Position numbers and translations under genes: made by a program. DNA of 64,000 nt from Nemertoderma westbladi (Eukaryota; Xenacoelomorpha; Nemertodermatida; Nemertodermatidae): NCBI GenBank assembly GCA_032718475.1, contig JAUCBJ010003381.1:1-64000 (forward strand), read 5' to 3'. The notes under the pieces are model-generated. The model saw only the letters and a program-made list of their open reading frames with translations, did no database searches and had not been told where the DNA came from. Positions 51,985-62,334 of this stretch are shown piece after piece. Every line of letters starts with the position of its first letter. Position 1 is the stretch's first letter.

Positions 51985-52851
51985 ATGGCTGCCGTAGTAA
52001 AAACCAACATTGCTTCCTGGTTGGACAACAACAAAGACAAATTTATTCCCCCCGTTTGCAATAAAATGCTTCACGGCGAGGGACAACTGAAACTATTCTA
52101 CGTTGGTGGGCCTAATGTTAGAAAAGATTACCACGTAGAAATGGGGGAGGAATTGTTCTACATGCGGAAAGGCGACATGTGTCTAAAGGTGGTGGAGAGA
52201 GGCGTGCACAGGGATATACTCATCACAGAGGGGCAATTATTTCTATTACCGGGTCGTATCCCTCACTCTCCGCAACGCGAATCGGGCACCATCGGGTTGG
52301 TTATAGAACGAGAGAGGAGCGAAAAGGAGTTGGATGGTCTGCGGTATTACATTGAGGGGACCACTGACAGTCTGTACGAGCAGTGGTTCCATTGCGTCGA
52401 TCTTGGTTGCCAGTTGGGGCCCATCATTAAGAGTTTCTTTGATTCAGAGCAGCATCGAACAGGGAAACCGGTGCCCGGAACGATCCCGGAACATCCACCG
52501 GTTCAGTTGGACTCAGCCACTCGACTCGCCGACGCGTTCAGCCTCAAGGAGTGGTTGGCGGATAACAAGGAGGAGATTTCTAGCGGGTTCAAGTCCATAT
52601 TCCCGGCTTCTTGCCAGTTCAAGGTGATGGCTGTCGGCACTACGTTGTCGAGGACTTGTAAGGCAGCAGAGATTTGGGTTTGGCAGTTTCAGGGCTGCAG
52701 TGTGGTGTCTGTTCCCGATGGAAGTGAACCGGTGCGGCTGGAAACAGATACCTCGTGTCTCATTCCAATTGGACAAACATGTACTGTGACTTGTGGGAAT
52801 AGTGACAGCGTTGCTTTGGTGATTTGGCAAGAACCCTTAGGTTTATATTAA
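51985..52851 (+). CDS. HAAO: 3-hydroxyanthranilate 3,4-dioxygenase, intronless
   Basis: A 288-residue cupin protein, close to the roughly 286 residues of animal HAAO. The start is ATG 51,985 (cataATGGCTGCC); upstream in-frame sequence has no ATG. HAAO is a cytosolic Fe(II) enzyme of the kynurenine pathway. It opens the ring of 3-hydroxyanthranilate to give 2-amino-3-carboxymuconate semialdehyde, which becomes quinolinate and then NAD. Iron ligands are in place: H50 and E56 in DYHVEMGEELFY and H94 in GRIPHSP, with spacings of 6 and 44 as in the human enzyme. The second, metal-free cupin half typical of animal enzymes is present (about residues 185-288, ending IWQEPLGLY). The whole gene is one exon, unlike the multi-exon vertebrate gene, so intron loss or retroposition is possible. 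The frame is clean with no sign of decay. Confidence 0.95.
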   Translation: MAAVVKTNIASWLDNNKDKFIPPVCNKMLHGEGQLKLFYVGGPNVRKDYHVEMGEELFYMRKGDMCLKVVERGVHRDILITEGQLFLLPGRIPHSPQRESGTIGLVIERERSEKELDGLRYYIEGTTDSLYEQWFHCVDLGCQLGPIIKSFFDSEQHRTGKPVPGTIPEHPPVQLDSATRLADAFSLKEWLADNKEEISSGFKSIFPASCQFKVMAVGTTLSRTCKAAEIWVWQFQGCSVVSVPDGSEPVRLETDTSCLIPIGQTCTVTCGNSDSVALVIWQEPLGLY

Positions 52852-53255
52852 CTGATAGACTTCTAATGATACTTCTTATGTAGCATTGTATAGTCGTTGG
52901 ATTGGTTATAGTATATCGATTATTCCCTTATAATTAGATAAATAGATTAAAAAATGAAGCCAAATAACATAAAATATATACTAATGAGCTGCTATATGCT
53001 AATGAGCAAGGAAGGTTCAGAGTGCTGACAAAATCTGAGTACACCGACACCGACGTAAAAAATAATGTAGACTCCGATATTTTATGTGAATTGAAGATAT
53101 TATTATTATTTTTTAATTATTAAGTGTTATTTGTGTCATGTCAATAGGTGACTCATTTGGATACTTGATACTTCAGATTTACTTTGGATTTAAAATATTA
53201 TACTTTTGTGTGAACACTGGACGGACATGGTATGGATAAAGGCATTTTTCTTTGT

Positions 53256-53261
53256 AATAAA
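53256..53261 (+). terminator. poly(A) signal candidate for HAAO
   Basis: AATAAA about 405 bp after the HAAO stop. It is the first canonical hexamer noticed downstream; variant signals closer to the stop are possible. Confidence 0.45.
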
Positions 53262-53421
53262 TGGACTATTAAATCTATAATGGATGTGGAATGGACATGG
53301 GCTACCTTATTACATATTATTGACGTGGTTTTGGACTGACTAGGACCTATATGTCACGTGTTTTTAATCGATTATTGTTAATTACTATTATAAATTTATC
53401 TAAAAAATTAACTTTTTGACT

Positions 53422-54412
53422 TTAAGTACTGTCGGTACTTGAAGTACTGTCGGTGACTTGAAGTACTGTCGGTGACTTGAAGTACTGTCGGTGACTTGAA
53501 GTACTGTCGGTGACTTGAAGTACTGTCGGTGACTTGAAGTACTGTCGGTGACTTGAAATACTGTCGGTACTTGAAGTACTGTCGGTGACTTGAAGTACTG
53601 TCGGTGACTTGAAAGTACTGTCGGTACTTGAAGTACTGTCGGTGACTTGAAGTACTGTCGGTACTTGAAGTACTGTCGGTGACTTGAAGTACTGTCGGTG
53701 ACTTGAAGTACTGTCGGTGACTTGAAGTATTGTCGGTGACTTGAAGTACTGTCGGTGACTTGAAGTACTGTCGGTGACTTGAAGTACTGTCGGTGACTTG
53801 AAGTACTGTCGGTAACTTGAAATACTGTCGGTGACTTGAAATACTGTCGGTACTTGAAGTACTGTCGGTACTTGAAGTACTGTCGGTACTTGAAAGTACT
53901 GTCGGTACTTGAAGTACTGTCGGTACTTGAAGTACTGTCGGTACTTGAAGTACTGTCGGTGACTTGAAGTACTGTCGGTGACTTGAAGTACTGTCGGTGA
54001 CTTGAAGTACTGTCGGTGACTTGAAATACTGTCGGTACTTGAAGTACTGTCGGTGACTTGAAGTACTGTCGGTGACTTGAAGTACTGTCGGTGACTTGAA
54101 GTACTGTCGGTGACTTGAAGTACTGTCGGTGACTTGAAATACTGTCGGTGACTTGAAATACTGTCGGTACTTGAAGTACTGTCGGTACTTGAAGTACTGA
54201 CGGTACTTGAAGTACTGTCGGTGACTTAAAGTACTGTCGGTACTTGAAGTACTGTCGGTACTTGAAAGTACTGTCGGTACTTGAAGTACTGTCGGTACTT
54301 GAAGTACTGTCGGTACTTGAAGTACTGTTGGTACTTGAAGTACTGTCGGTACTTGAAGTACTGTCGGTACTTGAAGCACTGTCGGTACTTGAAGTACTGT
54401 CTGTACTTGAAG
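53422..54412 (-). repeat. 18/19-bp satellite, about 53 copies
   Basis: Units alternate between ggtacttgaagtactgtc (18 bp) and ggtgacttgaagtactgtc (19 bp). The 18-bp form contains agtac-tgtcg-gtact, a perfect 5-bp hairpin, and the extra G of the 19-bp form breaks it. The last third is almost purely 18-bp units. Open frames of over 300 codons on the minus strand (STDSTS, KYRQYF, VLQVPT) reflect the repeat and are not genes. Confidence 0.94.
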
Positions 54413-54471
54413 TACGTTCCAAAATAGGTTTTAATACCGTCAAATTTAAAATTAATATTCAATTACCATAT

Positions 54472-55050
54472 TACACCATGTCCCGGTGTCGTGATATAGT
54501 GTCATTTTCTGATGACACGGACCCCCCCCCCCCCCCAAGATTTTTCTACAAATCTTTATCATATTGCTTGAAATTTGAAACACCACTAGTTCCACTCACC
54601 GTCGATGACCCCATGAAGCCGGAATTTTCGATTTTGTCTTTAAATTTTTTTTATAAGCGTTTTAAAAAAGTGTCTTTTGCGAAATCGCACCCTCCGTATC
54701 GTGGACATTCTTCACATTAGTCGTAATTTTTTCATATCATTAAAAAGCTTGCCTTGCAAGGATTCGAAATATGTAACAATATCTGAATTTCGTTGAGAAC
54801 CAACTGAGATATAGGCGTTGAAAGATTGCAAGAATTATTGTTCGCTACAGGCCATTTATTCTATTTAATAAATACACAAAATTCTAGAATGTGTTATTTA
54901 TTTTATTTTATAAGTTAGTTGGCAACAGCGGTATTCCTATCCAATATATCTATTGCGTAGCTAGCTATTCATTCTTAAACAAAATGTTCCAGAACATTGT
55001 AATTATTAAATAGAATAAATGGCCTCCAGCTAACGATAATTCTTGCAATT
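54472..55050 (+). mobile_element. foldback element A copy, right-truncated
   Basis: Begins at the family terminus acaccatgtcccgg, has gtcattttctgatgacac, a poly-C run (54,522-54,536), tttttctacaaatc, the gtcgatgaccccatgaagcc and ataagcgttttaaaaaagtg segments and the AT-rich centre, then stops partway into the right arm (gataattcttgcaat). It is the copy that shows the full left arm of family A. Confidence 0.8.
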
Positions 55051-56435
55051 TTTGAACTCCTATTCATGACCTACTATATAGATACAACCCGCCAAGCTGC
55101 TGCAAAGCCCCTAAATTTAGTGGGCCAGTTATTTCTCTTAGATAGAACCCCTGAAACAATAGGTCTAGCGCGTCGAAAGTACTTGTCCCTAACTAAAATT
55201 ATATCCTCTTTCAGGTGAGACAAATAAAAACTTAATAGCTCCAGTAGTTTTCGAGATATGAGGCATTCCTGGCACCCATACCATTTCGGAATCTTTCGGA
55301 ATTGATAAAATTACACAAAATACTGATATCACCCTTCAAAGACTTTGGTATAACCATGAAACCACACTATACTTTTTTGGTTTGTTGAATTCATTATTAG
55401 TAATCGAAAGTAAGATTAGAAGCAACATTTTCATTTTGTTATCAATATATACTAAAAGAGCACCAAAAGTCACTTTTTTCAAACGTGGTAAATTGGCCAT
55501 ACAGTTTAGTTTGGCTACTGAGGTTTTAGAAGGTGCTGATTTCATTGGGAAGGTTTATTCCTCTACATCAAACATATCGAAGAGTTGTGTAATATAACAA
55601 CATAGCCAGACATATTGTTTTATTAGTTATTAGTCAGTTATTTGTCCCTGGAACACGAAGAAAACAAGTAGTGGAAATATGATAATGAACAATCACCACG
55701 AAAACAAATTGATTTTATGACCATGTGGTTTTTTTGGGATGCTGATCACGAATATTACATTTGAAAATAACGCACCTTGTTGATTACGGCTTTTTTGGAT
55801 ACGTGTCAATGTGCGGCACAAAAAATACAAATAGCACAAATTTCATAATGAAAAATCATTACCAAATCAACCTGATTTTATAACATTTTGAGTTTTTTGG
55901 GATGCTGATCACGAAAATGACACTCATAAATATCGTATTATCCATCCAACCAAATTTGACTTTTTCCCTTTGAAATTTTAAGCTACTTGCATTTTTCGTC
56001 CCACCAGACAAATACACAACGAAAAACGATAGTTGCGTTACCACGAATTATTTTTAACGAATTGTATCGTGATTAGCGACCTTGAAAACCAGTATAGTTT
56101 CAGAATTACCAAACCAAAGGCAAAATTTAACAGTTTCAAATTTTTGCTACTTGTACTTTTCGTTTTGGAGCACCAAATTGGCACCTAAATTGGGTTTGCA
56201 CATACAAGAAATATTTTTAACTACTTTCATCGCGATCATTTACCTCGAAAACCCGTATTCGTTTAGAATTATCAAACCAAACACAAAATGTTTAGTTTGA
56301 CAATTTTTTACTTGTACTTTTCATCCTGGGGGGCCAAAATCAGAAAATAGCACCAAAAATGATTGATGCATTGCCAGAAAATGTAAATTTTCCAGAAAGC
56401 CCACGGTCCAATTAATTACTGTAGTAATATAGCCC
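55051..56435. other. spacer with diverged direct repeats
   Basis: ttttttgggatgctgatcac occurs near 55,730 and again near 55,895, within diverged copies about 165 bp apart, and related agcaccaaaat strings continue to about 56,350. Short open frames on both strands have no domain. No gene is called. Confidence 0.45.
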
Positions 56436-56735
56436 GTATACTACTACTACTACTAGGATCGGCATGCTGCATTGCAGCTGCATTTTTAAGAATGCTGTGC
56501 CGGCTTGTCAACAAAATTGCACCGCCACAACTCCCTATCTATCACCCATGACATTTGCTAGATCATCCGCATCTTCAAGGCCAGTGTCCTTTAAGATGCA
56601 TCTCAAGAACGTCATGGGCTGTCCACCATGCTTATTCACTCCATGAGGCTGCCAAAGGACAAGATTATGCATTGGCTGGTCCTCACGGCGAAAGCAATGT
56701 CCTGCAAAGCGGAGGCGATTTTGTTCTAGTATCAA
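56436..56735 (-). pseudogene. LINE 3' fragment
   Basis: Matches 49,540-49,835 in the same orientation, starting at a tactactactactagg tail and ending near the RLRFAGHCFRRED coding block. The minus-strand frame reads KHGGQPMTFLRCILKDTGL. It is truncated at the 5' side. Confidence 0.85.
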
Positions 56736-58523
56736 TTTCATTTTTGTTCCCGTATAGCCCGGGCCAGATAGCAGATAGTGTTAAACGTACCGGTAACCCA
56801 GGATAAATATTCCCGACTGAATACGAATCTCTTAATTCCGCATCAAACACATAGTAGAGTAGAGTTAAATAAAGTATCAAATCATGAATAGAAACGACAC
56901 TATATTCCAGGATAGTTAATAATAATTCCCCTAAATAATATCACTTCTTCATTATATTGAAGTCGTAATATTAATTTATCTCAGCATATCTATTATGTAT
57001 CAATAACCTTTGTCTATTAAATCCAAGATAGTAATAACGAACACTGTTAAGGTGTCCACGCATATTGTCTTAAGTGAGATCCTCAGAAAGGGCCGATATG
57101 TTTTCGGGGATTCAGATTGCCCCATAGGAGTCCCGCTGGTTTAGGCAGGAGAATAAACCTAGCATGATGATTCTTAAAGAATAACCGGACCCTCCAACCC
57201 CAAGTCGAGCAGTAGCTTCATCTCTACAACAGATAAAGAACCAATTTTTATCTCCTTCATGAATTTCGATAGGCGATGGACGGTATATGATGTATCCGAT
57301 GGACGGATTTTACTGGCCTTCTCAGAGGAATTTGAGGCATTTATAGCACAATGAAGTCGGAATAGACTCCGGCACTCCGGGTTTACTTAATATATCACCC
57401 GTCGAAATGTACAAATGTTAGTGGTACGCCCTGGTGTCATCTGATCTATAAAAATAGCCCCGACTAGTCGAACTAAGTGCCACTCTGTAGACCGAGCGAG
57501 CGAGCGTCATCTATACACACAGCACTTTCCAACTATAACTGCTCCGGCCTCCCCTCCATACAGATTCAGATACTATGTCCAGATTAGATTAGGCCCCAGT
57601 GCCGTGGCTGCCAGCGCCCGTGTAGAGAGAGGTGATAATAAATAGTCAAATAAATACAGGTCATCAGGTAATGTAATAATGCTAAGGCATTGATGCCTAA
57701 CACAGTAACAGCATAATGCAGTCAGCACTATCATCAGTAATGTAATGCCTAACGCAGTAGTACAGTGCAATGCAAATACCACAATATACTGAATAATTCA
57801 CTACATTACCGCACCAGTACCAGAAATAGAAGTGCACTAGTTGGCACTTAGAATTTTCGACTGAAACATTGGCCATTTTTGAAAATACCACAATTTTATA
57901 AACCTTGCCAATGGAATCAGCACATTATAAAACCCCAGTAGCCAAACTATACGGCCAAATTACCACTTTTGGCTATTTGAAAATTTCGAGTTACTTGTAA
58001 TTTTGGTGCTCTTTTAGTGTCTATTATAAAATAAACAATGAAGATTTTATTGTGTTATCAAGGTGTAGGGCCTACGTACTGACGTACACCTTATGTGTTA
58101 TGCATTGTATTGTGCATTCTGTCCAATTGTTCGTTGACAAGCAACCACATACAGTCATAATAAACTCGAATAAATAAACAACCTGTTAGGCCTACCAAAT
58201 GCAGTACAGCAGTAGTAGCCTCTCCTCTACTACCACTACCACACATCAACAGATGGGCTTGAGTTGGTATTAGTTTTTTTATTTACAGTTTGTTGGTAGT
58301 AGGCCTACTGTAGTACATAGTCGATGTTGAAGCGCAGGCGATCACTGAAGGCACTTTTGGCGCTACTTTAATGTGAGATTCACTTACAATCTGCCTTTCG
58401 CTCTGGCGAAACACACTCGGAATACCCATACCCAATGCTGAACTTTTCAACTGTTTCGAGACATCTGATTACGATTCTTCTACGACCTGCCGTTCCCTGA
58501 ATAAGACTTCGCTATCAAAAAAA
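56736..58523. other. intergenic DNA with a possible promoter
   Basis: A foldback-B end relic (gacactatattccaggata) lies near 56,895. TATAAAAATA at 57,447-57,456 is followed within 60 bp by gagcgagcgagcg. No exon could be tied to it. tagtagtag and taggccta motifs are frequent after 58,050. Confidence 0.4.
57447..57456 (+). promoter_or_regulatory. TATA-box candidate
   Basis: ctaTAAAAATAg is a good match to the TATA consensus in a locally GC-richer stretch. With no gene assigned downstream, it remains a pattern match only. Confidence 0.2.
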
Positions 58524-58575
58524 ATGTGGTCTTGGCGTCTTAGAATCGAAGTTGGTAAAGGAAACATCAGCTCCG
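58524..58575 (+). CDS. possible first coding exon
   Basis: ATG in a strong context (aaaaaaATGtgg) opens 17 codons (MWSWRLRIEVGKGNISS) and ends at tccg/gtgaga, a good donor, leaving one base. Composition is coding-like and the local GC rises. No continuation exon was found and no family is recognised. Confidence 0.25.
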
Positions 58576-58679
58576 GTGAGAAGAACAACTGAAGTAAACA
58601 ACTGACTGACTGAGTTCCTCCGCTGTTAGAGAGCGCTATATCGCGCACAGCAAATTGTAAGAGTTCGAGAAACTGGAAG

Positions 58680-58736
58680 AGTTCGCGAGAAATCGTAGAT
58701 AAATTGTAACAATTTATCTACGATTTCTCGCGAACT
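58680..58736. repeat. perfect 57-nt palindrome
   Basis: agttcgcgagaaatcgtaga... to its exact inverse ...tctacgatttctcgcgaact, with 28-bp arms and a single central A (58,708). Such a compact perfect inverted repeat would extrude as a cruciform or form a hairpin in RNA. Confidence 0.97.
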
Positions 58737-60457
58737 ACAGAGCAGTTCTGTAGTTCAACAGCGTGGTGGCCCACTCCCTCCCGATAATTTCTTCATATTT
58801 TTAATAATAATTTTAAACTAAAGATAATTTCTTCGATTGAGTGTTTGGAATAAACGTATACGCACGTATACTGAGCGGCCCGGAGGCTGACCTCTCAGCA
58901 TATGGATTCTGTCGCCGCCGCCGTAACGAACATGCATCACACAGACTCCACGAAACAGATGGGATTGGAGGATAAAAACCAATAATGACTTACATCAACC
59001 AAACAAACTGCCGTCTAATGTAATACACAGTCGCCTAAGCAGACAACTCACAATCACATCCTGATCCGCAACCTGGGAAATTGTTATATATTGTCGGTAC
59101 TGCTACCTTTGTATTTTGAATCTACATATGCAAAATTTAATAATATTAATCGTTAAGTAGGTTGATAAGTAATTTTTAGCTTTGATTCTCCCATATATTA
59201 AACTTATAAATCCACTTCAAATATATTTTAAAATAAAGGGGAAGTTATCTTTTCGATAGTTTTTGAAATTTAAATATTTTAATTATTTTACTATTGAAAT
59301 ACATTGGAAAATTAACAAGACTTAATATTCATACACCTTAATAACCGTTATAATAGATGGGGTTGATTTAAAATTATCAGGATGTTATTTTTGTGAAATT
59401 TTTCGTGAAAATAATATGGCTTGTAAGAGTAGCTGACATGTATGTTACATTTTGTGTTTCAATATATTTATAATTTATATATATGTTTAAAATACAAACC
59501 GTCGCAAAATGCTACCTTGTTGTTTTATTTAGCGTTATTGACTAATACTTATTTGGGAAAGCGATCCAGCAACAATACTATACATTGGCTTATATTAGAA
59601 GCGAAATACAAATATATTTTTTTTACGATAACTGTTTTAAGTAACACGAATTAATTACAATTACTCTATCTGTTTCGAAACAGGTCAGATAAGTAGGGGG
59701 GGGGGGGGGGGGGGGGGATAAACACCCTCTGGTTAAAATATTAGTTTGTTTTTCTTATCTTTTCTGGTGTATAATTTGATTAGTATTTACGGTTTTCACT
59801 TTCAGGCATGTCGACCCTTAGCGACAGGCTGGTGAACTGCCGAATAATATACGTCCTCCCAAACACGCAACCGCCTGTGGTGTAATCTATATATGCCATG
59901 CATCAGCTCGAAAAGATTAAAAACAACAAAAACGCAGGACTTTTTCACCTTCAGACATTCCACCTACTACCGGTAGACTAGAGAACTTCAGCTTCCTCCC
60001 AAACACGAATCCAATCTTGTAGTAGATATTTCCCCAGTATCAGCTCAAAAACAATAAAATTGGTGATGGGAATGGTTTCACTCTCAGAGATTACACACCC
60101 AAGCAGCAGATTGAAGAACTGTAGGCTGGTCGGCGTCCTCTCACTCAAACAGGCAGCGTAAGATCTCTGTGGTACATACATGCATACATACATACCTGCA
60201 AAGTTTCAGTTAGAACAGCCTTAGTCTTAGTCTAATGGTGAAACTGCAGTTACAAAGTCGCCTGAGTCCTGATTGCTGACCAGTAATATATTTTGGCCTA
60301 AAACGATGCAAAATAATCCACTTTGACCACATTCGATTCACGCAAACAAATACTTAAAATATGACGAGATGGTGACGTTGCTCAAGTTAGCTTTCTATTA
60401 TTGTATCGCGAGACAGACAGACTGAGATTTATAAGACTTAAAGTCAGAGATTTATAT
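58737..60457. other. spacer with G run and a 140-bp degenerate triplicate
   Basis: A poly-G run lies at 59,696-59,717. From about 59,800 to 60,180 a unit of about 140 bp is present three times in diverged form, each with ttcac-ttcag, cctc-c-caaacac and atcagctc-aaa strings in order. The minus strand of the units shows similar peptide phrases (FELILGKYLLQDWIRVWEE and FELMHGIYRLHHRRLRVWED), so the unit may derive from coding sequence, but it is broken by stops. Confidence 0.5.
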
Positions 60458-60735
60458 TGGACGGATCCATCATGGATGTTGGACGGATCCATTATGGATG
60501 TTGGACGGATCCATCATGGATGTTGGACGGATCCGTCATGGATGTTGGACGAATCCATCATGGATGTTGGACGGATCCATCATGGATATTGGACGGATCC
60601 GTCATGGATGTTGGACGGATCCATCATGGATGTTGGACGGATCCATCATGGATGTTGGACGGATCCGTCATGGATGTTGGATGGATCCGTCATGGATGTT
60701 GGACGGATCCATCATGGATGTTGGATGGATATATT
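60458..60735 (+). repeat. 22-bp satellite, about 12-13 copies
   Basis: The unit is gttggacggatccatcatgg followed by at, with gtcatgg and ggatgg variants. Each unit has the palindrome ggatcc. All three plus-strand frames are open across the array because of the period. Confidence 0.95.
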
Positions 60736-62334
60736 TCGAATAATTTTAGATAGATTTCGATAGATACTGTAGATTTCGTAATTTACGTCATTATCAATGC
60801 ATACTACACATATAAGTTATATCGAAATACGAAAATAAGTGGCCTAATTTGTAATGATTGGAAATTGCAGAATAAAACTAGCACAAAATCGCACAGACTA
60901 AATACTGAAATAGCACGGCGGTACTCTACTACTATAATTAATAACAGTAGCCTTCTACGTCCTACATCGAGAAGCTAGGGACCCCCAATTATTCTACTAC
61001 ATTATATATTTCTCAATAGCAGTCTTACATATGTTTCCTTACATTTTCAGATATCACTAAATTCCATATTTGCTACTAATGGGCTACAGTATTATTTAAT
61101 ATAATTAAGGATAACAAAATGTAGCATTTTATAGCGGTTTGCATATTCGCTATATGTACAAATTCTATATATAGAAATAATCTGTGTTTTTAAAGATATC
61201 TCGAAATGCTACCATCACCACTCCCAAAGTTTAATATATATAAGTAGCATAGCCGTCAAATGTTCCCATTAACTGAAGGGTTTTTGTATATTCAGTTTCA
61301 GAATACAAAAATTATATGTATATTGACCATAGCAGCCGAACCATGATGATTTGCAAAAAGCAATTTGTTTCTAATGTTAAACATTTTGATTCATTTAATA
61401 ATAAAATAGTTAAATAAAATGTATTTGGTAATAAAATTAAAATATAAGAAATGTTAATATAAAACCATATATATGTCTTTGAAATATATATTAGTGACGG
61501 TTCTGCTACATTTTGTGTATATATATATATATATATGTATAACGAACCTTTTACGCCCAAAGAATATGTAAAACGGTTTACGTATGCAGTGGCGATTTCG
61601 CTCCCAAATATATATTGACGTTCTGTACACATTCGAAGATAGTTTGTAAAGCGCATGAAAATAATTAGTGTATACAGTAGCGTTTTCGTCAAGAAAAAAT
61701 TCGTCAAAACTTACGATCTTTTAAAAAAACACAGTATGTTAGTTTTATACAGTATAATTACTAAAAATTGTTAAGTGTAGGTAAACTTTACTGACTTTCA
61801 AGTACTGTACAAGTAGAGTAGTTGTATTGAGTAGGATATCAGCCTACTGTATATACAGTAGTGCAAAACTACTGTAGGCCTACTATACATTCCGATTATT
61901 CTGTGTTTCTGTTTATTTATTATTTAATTATTAATTCACAACCAAGTTTGATATATTTTGTTTTATTAAAACCCTATATCACTATATAACCTGACAATTT
62001 CAAATGGGAAGGGGGGGGGGGATATACGCAAGAAATATTTAACCAACTTCAAGGGAAAATCGATGCGCAAATACCACCAACCAGCAAGAATGAAATGGGA
62101 ACTTACGATATAAACTCTCATGTCACTCAGTTTCCCCTTTCTTCACACATTTATTCTCCTTGTAAGCTTAATCCATGCTTTGTTAGCGTTAGGTAAACAT
62201 GTGAACATTGAACATACAATTTCATTTCAGACGTTAATAAAATTACGTTTTGACGACCAACAAGTTACATTACATACTGTAGTAGGCCTATGTAAAAAAT
62301 GAACAATGATACGTAAAGTCAATCGCCAGAGACT
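60736..62334. other. AT-rich spacer, no gene seen
   Basis: A (TA)n run lies at about 61,517-61,537 and a poly-G run at about 62,011-62,020, followed by a possible SINE-tail relic (aagggaaaatcgatgcgcaa). A 131-codon minus-strand frame (61,707-61,312) is AT-driven and not convincing. Confidence 0.45.

Noticed and set aside
53400-54443. Minus-strand frames of over 300 codons rich in STDSTS or KYRQYF
   Set aside because: They arise from 18/19-bp repeats; several overlapping frames are open at once and none has a non-repeat domain.
61312-61707. 131-codon minus-strand frame crossing a (TA)n run
   Set aside because: Low-complexity IYIYIYIY stretch and AT-driven codons; no gene-like features.
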